Below, piece by piece: positions 15,102-21,793 of a stretch of 21,793 nt of DNA. The stretch spans positions 1-21,793 of the forward strand of contig JALNYY010000066.1 in NCBI GenBank assembly GCA_023229605.1, written 5' to 3'. The position numbers and the translations under genes were made by a program. Each line of letters opens with the position of its first letter. Position 1 is the stretch's first letter. The stretch comes from Methylobacter sp. (GTDB lineage: Bacteria > Pseudomonadota > Gammaproteobacteria > Methylococcales > Methylomonadaceae). The notes under the pieces were generated by a model. It had not been told where the DNA came from, made no database searches, and worked only from the letters and a program-made list of their open reading frames with translations.

Positions 15102-16886
15102 CTAATTTGACATGGCTGCGTATAGCAAGCCGTCATCCCCCGTTTTATTTAAACCGAAACGCTCAATTTTTTTATAAAGCGTGGTGCGGGTAATGCCCAA
15201 TTTTTTGGCGGCCAGGGAAATATTGCCGTCGCAATCTTTTAATGCGGTTTTGATGCCGTGCAACTCCCAGTCCGACAGGCTCATAACGGACAAATTATCC
15301 CGTGCATCAGGACGTCTTGAGCGAGTAATATCAAGCAGCTTTTGCTGTTTTAATTCAGCGATAAAATCAATCGGTAAATCCTGTATGGAGATAAACCGGC
15401 TGCTGGCGGTATATAGCGTCGCCCGGATAACATTAATCAATTGGCGAATATTGCCGGGCCAGGGATGCTGCTCAAACAAGCTGATGACTTCCCGGCAAAC
15501 TTCAATCGAAGCCTCTTCGGTTGAAATGGCATTTAATTCGCGTTGCAGGATATGATGAATAATGGCTTTTTTATCGGCGCGGTCACGCAGCGGTTGCAAA
15601 TGGATTTGCGCGCCGTTCAGGCGATAGTAGAGGTCGCGCCGGAAATGGCCCGCTTCAACGGCTTCCAATAATTGCACATTGGTTGCCGCAACCACCTGCA
15701 CATCCACGTGTATCGGTTTATTGCCGCCAACCGGCGTAAATTCCGAGGTTTCCAGCACCCTGAGCAAGGTTGATTGCAAATCAAAGCTCATATCGCCGAT
15801 TTCATCGAGAAACAAGATGCCCGTATCCGCCAGCATAAACTTACCGGGTTTGCCTGTGCTTTTCGCGCCGGTAAAACTCCCTGATTCGTAACCGAATAAT
15901 TCGCTTTCTATTAAATCATGGGGAATGGATGCGCAATTAATCGCAATCAACGGAGCATCTTTTCTGGGGCCTATCTTTTTAATGAGGTTCACAAAATGGT
16001 CTTTACCTACTCCTGACTCGCCGGTAATCAGAATAGGGATTTTGTATTGCTGCAACTTGACTGCCTTTTTGACCAGTTCTTCCAAAGCAGGTGAAAGCGC
16101 CGCATCGCCAAATGCGTCAGGTGTTTTTGGGGCAGCCCTGAAGGAAATCTTTTCCAGCACCCGCTGCTGTGCCAATACATTTTTGGCTACTGGAAAATCC
16201 GTGTTCACCAATACGCAGATAAGATGCAAAAAGGCAAACAAGGAACTCATGCTTTCCTGGTGATGGCTGCTGACCAGGCCGATAACCGCCAGTAAATGGC
16301 CGGACTCGTCAAGCAAGGGATAGCCCGCTGTAGTGAAGGGATGCAGTACGCTTAAAAAATGCTCCATACCCTGAAAAGCAACCGGTTTTTTCAGCTCTAT
16401 CGCCGTGCCGATACCGTTATTGCCCAACACCGATTCCAGCCAACTGGCTCCTCGTTCACTCGCTCGTGACATGAATGAACCCGGCTGCTGCTCTCCAAGT
16501 GCGTATAACAATCTGCCGTCAGCGGCGGTCAGCATCATCATAACCCCGGCTTCTTTAAGAAAAACATGGAAGTTATGGTTGAGCTGCTTAATCAATGTTT
16601 CTATTCTTTGAGACGGGTTATCCTGCTGAACAGGCTGACTGATGATTTGATAACGATCCCAATTGGCATAATTACCCAGCGGCAATCGGTACTCTTCAAG
16701 ACAGCGTTGCCACGACTCGGTGACTTCAGGACGCACCCAGTCGTATTGATCGGGCACTGAACGCGTTTGCGTCATCCATTGCCAAGCCTGCATAGGTCGG
16801 TAAACCTGACAATCAATGGCCTGTCTCAGCAAAAGAAATTCCTGCGTCAAATTTTCTTGCTGTGGGATGTTCAAATCGATAAGCAT
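15102..16886 (-). CDS. mmoR: Sigma-54-dependent transcriptional activator of the sMMO operon
   Basis: The 594-aa protein has the AcoR/NtrC-type layout: an N-terminal region with TESWQRCLEEYRL (about 56-69) and a GAF-like sensor with GNNGIGTA (155-162). Then comes an AAA+ domain with Walker A GESGVGKD (289-296), Walker B GILFLDEIGD (356-365) and the arginine-finger region RRDLYYRL (416-423), and finally a Fis-type helix-turn-helix (about 555-578). The sigma-54 contact loop is GSFTGA (336-341) instead of the usual GAFTGA. Position downstream of mmoG in an sMMO cluster identifies it as MmoR, the activator needed for mmoX transcription, which is repressed by copper. It lies 252 nt after mmoG, behind a strong hairpin, so it may have its own weak promoter. 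GAGAATTG precedes the ATG. Confidence 0.93.
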   Translation of the reverse strand: MLIDLNIPQQENLTQEFLLLRQAIDCQVYRPMQAWQWMTQTRSVPDQYDWVRPEVTESWQRCLEEYRLPLGNYANWDRYQIISQPVQQDNPSQRIETLIKQLNHNFHVFLKEAGVMMMLTAADGRLLYALGEQQPGSFMSRASERGASWLESVLGNNGIGTAIELKKPVAFQGMEHFLSVLHPFTTAGYPLLDESGHLLAVIGLVSSHHQESMSSLFAFLHLICVLVNTDFPVAKNVLAQQRVLEKISFRAAPKTPDAFGDAALSPALEELVKKAVKLQQYKIPILITGESGVGKDHFVNLIKKIGPRKDAPLIAINCASIPHDLIESELFGYESGSFTGAKSTGKPGKFMLADTGILFLDEIGDMSFDLQSTLLRVLETSEFTPVGGNKPIHVDVQVVAATNVQLLEAVEAGHFRRDLYYRLNGAQIHLQPLRDRADKKAIIHHILQRELNAISTEEASIEVCREVISLFEQHPWPGNIRQLINVIRATLYTASSRFISIQDLPIDFIAELKQQKLLDITRSRRPDARDNLSVMSLSDWELHGIKTALKDCDGNISLAAKKLGITRTTLYKKIERFGLNKTGDDGLLYAAMSN

Positions 16887-17138
16887 TCAATTCTCTTGAT
16901 TATGGGCAAAACATCCGAACCAAGATAACAAAATCAAAAAAGGAGGCAATGCGGCATAGTGTCGCATTGCCTTTATTCTATAAAAGAATAGAAGTGCCCC
17001 TTTGGGGGGGAAGGTAGAAAATAATTACTGATTAACTGATATTACCCAATAACGTGCTGCACAGAGTTCCTCACCCGACAAACTCCCTTTGGCAATCCTC
17101 GTCGAATGTCCGCATCGGAAACAATGTGTGTCGCTTTT
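16887..17138. other. mmoG-mmoR intergenic region
   Basis: These 252 nt contain the strong hairpin at 16936-16975, a small dyad TTCTAT-N6-ATAGAA just before it on the minus strand, and a CCCC-AAA-GGGG stem within a G7 run (17004-17010). I see no convincing promoter for mmoR; the GGGCAC element near 16998 lacks a proper -12 box. Confidence 0.5.
16936..16975 (-). terminator. Hairpin/terminator between mmoG and mmoR
   Basis: A perfect 10-bp stem AGGCAATGCG (16944-16953) / CGCATTGCCT (16963-16972) closes a 9-nt loop. On the minus strand it is followed by CCTTTTTTG, which fits an intrinsic terminator for the sMMO operon. It lies only about 50 nt before the mmoR start codon, so it could instead act as an attenuator that sets the MmoR level. 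Confidence 0.75.
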
Positions 17139-18827
17139 TTATGCTCGGGGATCTTCGCGTGTCGCTGCCGCCCATTCTGGCGAATAACCCGCCATAATGG
17201 ACAGGTCTGGAACATCCATCACCACGGTTTCACTGGCGATAAGCGTACCGATGACGCTGACTGCATTGCGCAATGCCAGACGCATGACTTTTACCGGGTC
17301 AATAACGCCGATCTCCAGGAAGTTGCCGTAACAATGGTATTGGGTATCCAATGTGTAATGATCGTCATGCCGGGCATTGAGTCCGGCAATGACGGCCTCG
17401 CTGTTTAAACCGGCGTTTTGGGTGATTTTCAATAAGGGAGCGGCCAGGGCTTGCTGCATGATGTACAAGCCTTGCTGTTGCTGGGCATTTTCGGCAATGG
17501 TTTTTTCAAGCACCTCAATGCAGCGAAACAACGCGACGCCGCCGCCGGGCAGGACACCTTCTTCCAATGCCGCTTTGGCGGACAGATAGGCATTTTCAAT
17601 GCGCACCATGCGTTCTTTAATTTCAAAGTCGGTGTTGCCGCCGACGCTAAAAGTGCCGGTTTTTCCTGACAACAGCGCGAGACGTTCCTGTAATTCGGCA
17701 AAGTCGTGTTGATTGCCTGTCGCCGAGCCATCGCCCGGTTTTTTGGACAGAATAAGCTCGGCTTCCCGGCGCAGCGTTTCGGATAATTGCGCGATGGCGG
17801 CTTGATCGCCCATCCCACCGATAATAGTCGTGCCGTTTGCGGTAATGACCGCTTTTTTCGCCTGCCCCAGTTGCTCTAACGTGACCTGTTCAAGTTTGCC
17901 GTTCAAGCCGGGCGCGTCAATAATCGCCTGGCCGCCGGTCAGCAAGGCCAAGTCGTTAAGCCGGTTAATGCGCCGGTCGCCAAAACCGGGCGGTTTAACC
18001 GCTACGACGTTGAAAATGCCGCGCACATGGTTCAGCAGCAAACCGGTCAAGCCGCTGCCGACCACATCATCGGCAATCACCAATAGCGAACGCCCCTGTT
18101 CCTTGACTTGTTCCAGGATGGGGACCAACTCCATTAAGTCGCTGATTTCCCGGTCGTACAGCAAAATATAGGGATGCTCCAGCACGGCTTCGGCGCGGGT
18201 CTTGTCGGTTATGAAATACGGCGACAAATAGCCTTGTTCGTACTGTATGCCGTCAACGATGTCCAGTTGGTCTTCCAGGCCATTGCCTAACTGAAAAGTC
18301 AGCGTTCTTTGCAAGCCCAGTTCTTCCAGAGCCTGGGCCAGTAATTTTCCGGCTTTGACTTCGTTTTTGCCGGCTACCGCAGCGATTTTTTCCACCCAGT
18401 CCGAGCTAACGCCGGTCACCGCCTTGTCCAGCAGGTTTTTTTCCACCAAGGTCAGCGCCAAATCCAGACCTTTTTGTAACTGCATGGGATGAAAACCGGC
18501 CGCAACGCTTTTCAGGCAGCCTTGGGCAAGCGCCTGGGCCAGCACAATAGCGGTAGTCGTGCCGTCGCCGACCTGCCTGGACATCGCACCGGCAACATCG
18601 CGCAACATCCGGGCGCCCAAATCGGCAATACGATCCTGTAGTATCATGGCATTCGCTACAGTTACGCCGTCACGGGTAAACACCGGCGCGATACCGTCGG
18701 TGCGATGCTGTATCATCACCGCAGGACCGGCGCTGCCATAGGTTACCGCGACAGCGCGGGCAACCCGGTTGATGCCCTCCATGACGCGTACCCGTATCTC
18801 GGGGTTGTAAATAATCTGTTTACTCAT
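17139..18827 (-). CDS. mmoG: GroEL-like chaperonin of the sMMO cluster
   Basis: The 562-aa protein is a divergent GroEL homologue. DGVTVANAM (53-61) and GDGTTTA with the ATPase Asp88 (87-93) are intact. PPGFGDRR lies in the apical domain and VLPGGGVALFR near residue 425, so it should bind and hydrolyse ATP. The usual GroEL Gly-Gly-Met tail is missing; the protein ends with a Pro/Glu-rich tail, AGYSPEWAAATREDPRA. No groES is adjacent. MmoG is required for sMMO expression in other methanotrophs and is thought to assist folding of MmoR and/or the hydroxylase. It starts 12 nt after the small unknown gene with GGAAGC as ribosome site, so it belongs to the mmo operon. Confidence 0.95.
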   Translation of the reverse strand: MSKQIIYNPEIRVRVMEGINRVARAVAVTYGSAGPAVMIQHRTDGIAPVFTRDGVTVANAMILQDRIADLGARMLRDVAGAMSRQVGDGTTTAIVLAQALAQGCLKSVAAGFHPMQLQKGLDLALTLVEKNLLDKAVTGVSSDWVEKIAAVAGKNEVKAGKLLAQALEELGLQRTLTFQLGNGLEDQLDIVDGIQYEQGYLSPYFITDKTRAEAVLEHPYILLYDREISDLMELVPILEQVKEQGRSLLVIADDVVGSGLTGLLLNHVRGIFNVVAVKPPGFGDRRINRLNDLALLTGGQAIIDAPGLNGKLEQVTLEQLGQAKKAVITANGTTIIGGMGDQAAIAQLSETLRREAELILSKKPGDGSATGNQHDFAELQERLALLSGKTGTFSVGGNTDFEIKERMVRIENAYLSAKAALEEGVLPGGGVALFRCIEVLEKTIAENAQQQQGLYIMQQALAAPLLKITQNAGLNSEAVIAGLNARHDDHYTLDTQYHCYGNFLEIGVIDPVKVMRLALRNAVSVIGTLIASETVVMDVPDLSIMAGYSPEWAAATREDPRA

Positions 18828-18839
18828 AATTGCTTCCGT

Positions 18840-19145
18840 TTATGGCTGGCGGCCCGGCCGGGCATTCATTTTCATCAATGTCTGCCCGACTTCGGCGCGG
18901 GTGTGATGGGCGCGTTTTAACCGCGCCCAGGTACGGATCAATTGCTTATCCCAATGGTCGAAACTGGCTTTTAACAGCAGTTCCTCTTCAACAGAGAGTT
19001 CTTTTTTCCAGAACTCCGCCAGTTCTGCAACGCGGTCATTGCCGATGCGGTAAACCAGCGCTTTTTCTTCCGCCGTCACCTGCCTGATGGTGTCATCCAA
19101 CTGTATGACCATTTCGTGCAAAAATTCTTGATCCTGTTGGTTCAT
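18840..19145 (-). CDS. Conserved-position hypothetical protein between mmoC and mmoG (101 aa)
   Basis: ATG 19145 has a good GAGGATAAT ribosome site; an upstream in-frame extension would overlap mmoC and is rejected. The product starts MNQQDQEFLHEMVIQLDD and appears almost wholly helical, with an acidic N-terminal two-thirds (FWKKELSVEEELLLKASF) and a basic end (ARLKRAHHTRAEVG, then NARPGRQP). There is no signal peptide, no membrane segment and no cysteine. It is 22 nt from mmoC and 12 nt from mmoG, so it is co-transcribed with them. I recognise no family. A role in sMMO assembly or regulation is an inference from position only. Confidence 0.82.
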   Translation of the reverse strand: MNQQDQEFLHEMVIQLDDTIRQVTAEEKALVYRIGNDRVAELAEFWKKELSVEEELLLKASFDHWDKQLIRTWARLKRAHHTRAEVGQTLMKMNARPGRQP

Positions 19146-19167
19146 TATTATCCTCAAGCTCATTGCC

Positions 19168-20202
19168 CTAGCCGCTGGGCAGAAACTTTTCCAGATAAAT
19201 GCGTTCCTTGGGAATGCCCAATTCGGCGCAGACCGCAAACGTCGCATCGACCATACCCGGCGGGCCGCATAAGTAAAGATCCGGTTTGGCGGCGGTTTCC
19301 TGTAAATCGCGGCGTAAAATATCCACTACGCTGCCTCTTTCGCAATGCCATTCATCCGAACATTTCCAAACGCAGTTTCTCAGCTCCAGCGTTTTCATTT
19401 CCACCGCCAACCGGTCAAGTTCGTCCAGGTAAAAAATCTCTTCCTCGGTATTGACGCCGAAATAAATCACGCATTTTTGCGGTTCGTCCCATTCATGCAT
19501 CCGCCGAACCATTGACAATACCGGCGCGAGCCCTGTGCCGCCGGCGACAAAATAGCGCGGCGTAAAGCCGTTTTCTTTTAAGCCGAAGATGCCTGAAGGT
19601 CCTTTGACGTTTATCTTTTGGCCGATTTTTGCGTCGTTTTTCAAATAGGTTGAAAATTGGCCGCCGTCGACGATGCGGATCAAAAACTCTAAATCGCCCT
19701 GTTGATTGGCGGTGTTGGCAGGTGAATAGGAGCGCGTGATGTCTGTGCCTGGGATTTCCAGATCGAAAAACTGCCCGGAAGCAAAGTTGACCTGTTTGTC
19801 GTCACCGGTGCGTTTGAGCTGGAATTTAACCACGTTGCTGGAGATCTGCGACAGCTCGACCACTTCCGCTTCAAACGCCAAGCCTTCGGGCGAAAATGAA
19901 ATGCGGTCGTAGGTATAAGGCACCTCGACTTCTATATCGGTGGTCGGGTAACAACGGCATAACAACACTTCCCCGGCTTCCTCTTCTTCGTAAGGCAGCG
20001 CTTGGGAACTGAATTTGCCTAAAACGTAATCGCCTTCCGAGCAATAGCCTTTGCAAGTGGCGCAGCCGCCTTCGCGGCAGGAAGCCATTAAATAAATATC
20101 CTGGCGCAAGCCTGCGCTGATGACATCTTCATCGGAACGGCATTCGAATGTTACCGATTGGTCATCCTGAGTAATAATTTTTACCTGATGTGTACTCGCC
20201 AT
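19168..20202 (-). CDS. mmoC: sMMO reductase (component C)
   Basis: The 344-aa protein transfers electrons from NADH through FAD and a [2Fe-2S] cluster to the hydroxylase. The N-terminal ferredoxin domain carries Cys42, Cys47, Cys50 (CREGGCATC) and Cys82 (VLLCRC), the expected cluster ligands. The FAD site is RSYSPANT (from residue 157), and GGTGLAPVLS (from 221) with LYLCGPPGMVDA near 310 form the NADH domain. The layout and length match MmoC. It starts 3 nt after the mmoD stop codon, and its ribosome site AGGAG lies inside the end of mmoD, so the two are translationally coupled. Confidence 0.97.
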   Translation of the reverse strand: MASTHQVKIITQDDQSVTFECRSDEDVISAGLRQDIYLMASCREGGCATCKGYCSEGDYVLGKFSSQALPYEEEEAGEVLLCRCYPTTDIEVEVPYTYDRISFSPEGLAFEAEVVELSQISSNVVKFQLKRTGDDKQVNFASGQFFDLEIPGTDITRSYSPANTANQQGDLEFLIRIVDGGQFSTYLKNDAKIGQKINVKGPSGIFGLKENGFTPRYFVAGGTGLAPVLSMVRRMHEWDEPQKCVIYFGVNTEEEIFYLDELDRLAVEMKTLELRNCVWKCSDEWHCERGSVVDILRRDLQETAAKPDLYLCGPPGMVDATFAVCAELGIPKERIYLEKFLPSG

Positions 20203-20205
20203 TAA

Positions 20206-20475
20206 CTACAACTCCTGTTCTGCTTTTTTGTCCCGGCCGTTCATGCTGAAAAATGCCAACACATGTTGAACGGCGCGTCTCGACGCTTCTAATGTCAATG
20301 AACAGCCTTCCTGGACCAGCTTGTTGTCTTGGTAAATGGTCCAGCGCCACATGAATTCCAGGTCTTCGGTGTAGGCGGTGTAGGGTTGCGAATCATAGAG
20401 CTTGGTAAGATCGGCGTTCTGATTCGGCATTTCGCGGTCTTGTTGATACGACATTGCATTTGATGGTTCCAGCAT
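20206..20475 (-). CDS. mmoD: MmoD, small sMMO operon protein
   Basis: The 89-aa product contains the MmoD core YTAYTEDLEFMWRW, then KLVQEGCSLTLEASRRAVQHVLAFF. The N-terminus is variable in this family and is short here. ATG 20475 has only a weak GGTG in front; ATG 20454 (codon 8, MSYQQDR) is an alternative start. MmoD has been shown to bind and inhibit the hydroxylase and has been proposed to take part in the copper-dependent switch between particulate and soluble MMO. It is coupled to mmoC but separated from mmoZ by 308 nt. Confidence 0.93.
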   Translation of the reverse strand: MLEPSNAMSYQQDREMPNQNADLTKLYDSQPYTAYTEDLEFMWRWTIYQDNKLVQEGCSLTLEASRRAVQHVLAFFSMNGRDKKAEQEL

Positions 20476-20783
20476 GGTTCACCGTGTTATTTATGGATTT
20501 CCTTTTAAGACGGGACACACGCAAGGCTTAACCTTAAACTGTCCCGGCTTAAACGGAAAACCTTATTTATGGATTCCGGGAAGCGCCCGCATAAGTACCT
20601 GAATATAAGTTCCAGCTCTTTGTTTAAAGCCGGAGTGCAGGCTTTGCCTGCTTTGCAAGCAGAGCTTGCACTCCAAAATACCCGAAACTTTAGCTCGATT
20701 ACTTAGCGCATCTTTCGTACTATGCGGACACCCCAATGACTTGTCAGGTCATGCGCTCGACCTGACTCCCAACATCGCTCACA
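20476..20783 (-). repeat. Structured spacer between mmoZ and mmoD
   Basis: No gene is seen in these 308 nt, but several repeats are. Just after mmoZ there is a perfect 8-bp hairpin GTCAGGTC (20743-20750) / GACCTGAC (20759-20766), without a T run. In the middle, an outer stem GGAGTGCA (20632-20639) / TGCACTCC (20667-20674) encloses two competing inner hairpins, GCAGGC-TTT-GCCTGC (20637-20651) and CTGCTT-TGC-AAGCAG (20648-20662). Nearer mmoD, AAGACGGGAC (20507-20516) pairs with GTCCCGGCTT (20541-20550) with one mismatch. A 13-bp direct repeat TTATTTATGGATT occurs at 20487-20499 and 20563-20575. It may be a dispersed palindromic element or an RNA-stability and processing region. Confidence 0.7.
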
Positions 20784-21290
20784 TCACGACTGCAAAGCGA
20801 TGACTTTTACGCCGCGCTCTTTACGCAATTGTTCCAGCGACAATGCGTAATAATCGGTGTTTCTAAGCTCCATGAGTTTGGTGCCGAGAATCCGGTCGGT
20901 ATCCATAAACACATTCACAGGCATGATCGGCGGTTTGTTTTCTATCCTGAACGCGATATGAAGTTTTTCGGCTTCGTATTTATCGGTGCAGGCGGCCATT
21001 TTAGCCACGACCGCATCAGCCACTTGTTGCGCATTCGCGCCGCAAGTGTTGTTGTTAAGGAACTGCTGATCGTTGAGTTCGTGATGCTTAAGCATTGCCA
21101 CTTTTTCTTCGATTTTGATTTCAATCCAGCCCCAGTCGAGCTCCAGCGAATAATCATCGCGTAACGGCGTGGTGTGTTTCTTGCGAAAATCGACCAGGAA
21201 TGCAGCGCCTTGGGCCAGCGTTCTCAGTCCGTCGATTTTCTGCATCCACTCGTCGCGTACCGGGTTGTCATGAATTTTGTAATTAGCCAT
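20784..21290 (-). CDS. mmoZ: sMMO hydroxylase gamma subunit
   Basis: The 168-aa, mainly helical protein is the gamma chain of the (alpha-beta-gamma)2 hydroxylase. Recognisable stretches are IHDNPVRDEWMQKI at the start, LELDWGWIEIKIEEKVA in the middle, and RILGTKLMELRNTDYY followed by LRKERGVKV near the end, as in MmoZ. It holds no metal; the di-iron centre is in MmoX outside the window. AGGAGTT precedes the ATG, and the gene starts 9 nt after mmoB, so both are read on one message. A hairpin without T run follows its stop. Confidence 0.97.
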   Translation of the reverse strand: MANYKIHDNPVRDEWMQKIDGLRTLAQGAAFLVDFRKKHTTPLRDDYSLELDWGWIEIKIEEKVAMLKHHELNDQQFLNNNTCGANAQQVADAVVAKMAACTDKYEAEKLHIAFRIENKPPIMPVNVFMDTDRILGTKLMELRNTDYYALSLEQLRKERGVKVIALQS

Positions 21291-21299
21291 AGTGAACTC

Positions 21300-21722
21300 C
21301 TAAGATTGCAAGTCTTTCAGTTTGGTATCGAGACCCATCAATTCTGATGTGATGGTAAAAGTATCGCCCAATGTGTAAGCGCGACCGATGGTCGAGCTGA
21401 CATCCACCAGGAAGTCATACACCGAAAAGCTCTTACCCAGTATCTCGGCGACTTCGGCGCAATCCACCTCGATTTTGCCGGTTGCTTTCAACCACCAATA
21501 CCCCGAGCGGTCTTCAACGACCAAGGTTGGGTTTTCATCGGCATGATCGCCCAACAAGTATTCATCAACGATGACGTTAATTTCGTCGGATTTTTTTAAT
21601 ACCAACACCACTTCATTGCTTTCGTGGAACACCTGGTTTTCTTCGGCAAAATACTCGTCGGAAAAAGCTTTTCCGGTTTTCGCCATGATCCCTGCGCCGT
21701 ATGCATTTGAACTTTTAGACAT
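21300..21722 (-). CDS. mmoB: sMMO regulatory (coupling) protein B
   Basis: The 140-aa protein is MmoB, the cofactorless component that docks on the hydroxylase and controls oxygen and methane access and redox potential. The N-terminal tail (SSNAYGAGIMAKTGKAF) and core (EVVLVLKKSDEINVIVDEYL, then DRSGYWWLKATGKIEVD and LGKSFSVYDFLVDVSSTIGRAY) follow the MmoB/effector-protein pattern closely. Length fits the family. GGAACAAAC precedes the ATG, which lies 12 nt after the mmoY stop. Confidence 0.97.
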   Translation of the reverse strand: MSKSSNAYGAGIMAKTGKAFSDEYFAEENQVFHESNEVVLVLKKSDEINVIVDEYLLGDHADENPTLVVEDRSGYWWLKATGKIEVDCAEVAEILGKSFSVYDFLVDVSSTIGRAYTLGDTFTITSELMGLDTKLKDLQS

Positions 21723-21734
21723 TGTTTGTTCCTT

Positions 21735-21793
21735 TTATTTAAGGCCGGTTAGGACTGTTTTAACGAGCGCTGCGGTATCGACTTTGTAGCTGA
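21735..21793 (-). CDS. mmoY: sMMO hydroxylase beta subunit, last codons only
   Basis: A minus-strand frame enters from the right edge, reads SYKVDTAALVKTVLTGLK and stops at 21735-21737, 12 nt before mmoB. The frame was chosen because it is the only one that stops next to mmoB, giving operon-like spacing. Naming it mmoY rests mainly on the invariant order mmoX-mmoY-mmoB; 18 residues are too few for a call on sequence alone. Confidence 0.72.
   Translation of the reverse strand, partial: SYKVDTAALVKTVLTGLK

Noticed and set aside
16976..17010. GGGCAC element on the minus strand as a sigma-54 promoter for mmoR
   Set aside because: The -24 part looks good but the -12 position reads TTCTT without the required GC.
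17004..17010. Run of seven G as a phase-variation tract
   Set aside because: It lies in a non-coding region downstream of mmoG; no gene or promoter element would be switched by slippage.
1..21793. CRISPR array, tRNA, rRNA or complete insertion sequence
   Set aside because: No regularly spaced direct repeats, cloverleaf sequences, rRNA segments or transposase frames were seen in the window.

Overview
The window comes from a gammaproteobacterial methanotroph (Methylococcales-type). The right third carries most of a soluble methane monooxygenase (sMMO) operon with its chaperonin-like gene mmoG and its sigma-54 activator gene mmoR. The remaining genes (GSI-type glnA, PII/AmtB pairs, an HI0933-type flavoprotein, a DUF748 protein) fit a gammaproteobacterium. 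The sequence alone does not settle the genus.

Layout from left to right. 1-1104 (-): 5' part of putA, cut by the window edge. 1473-2882 (-): glnA with its own terminator. 3195-4556 (+): a beta-barrel porin, divergent from glnA, behind a well-formed sigma-54 promoter. 5104-6855 (+): glnK-amtB pair 1, behind a second sigma-54 promoter and closed by a terminator. 7063-8714 (+): glnK-amtB pair 2, also with a terminator. 8823-11765 (+): a large DUF748/AsmA-like envelope protein. 11850-13028 (+): an HI0933-family flavoprotein. 13389-14312 (+): an orphan PstS-like periplasmic binding protein. 14440-14979 (-): a decayed C-terminal remnant of the potassium transporter Kup, with two compensating frameshifts. 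15102-16886 (-): mmoR. 17139-21793 (-): mmoG, an unnamed 101-aa gene, mmoC, mmoD, mmoZ, mmoB and the last codons of mmoY. mmoX and most of mmoY lie beyond the right edge.

How the genes work together. glnA, the two PII/AmtB pairs and the porin form a nitrogen-acquisition block: ammonium enters through AmtB, PII (uridylylation site Tyr51 present in both) gates it, and GlnA assimilates it. Two of its transcription units have -24/-12 promoters, which suggests NtrC-type control. The sMMO block encodes the regulatory protein (MmoB), the gamma subunit (MmoZ), MmoD, the reductase (MmoC), a GroEL-like assembly factor (MmoG) and the AcoR/NtrC-type activator (MmoR). Between the blocks, at about 13-15.1 kb, lies a lower-density zone with the kup remnant and the orphan binding protein; it looks like an old recombination boundary of the sMMO module.

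Most notable observations: the frameshifted kup remnant beside mmoR; a 308-nt multi-hairpin spacer that splits the otherwise tight mmoYBZ and mmoDC genes; an unassigned small gene locked between mmoC and mmoG; a strong hairpin between mmoG and mmoR; sigma-54 promoters in front of the porin and glnK1 (and possibly the PstS-like gene); and an unreported 53-codon ORF facing the porin terminator.
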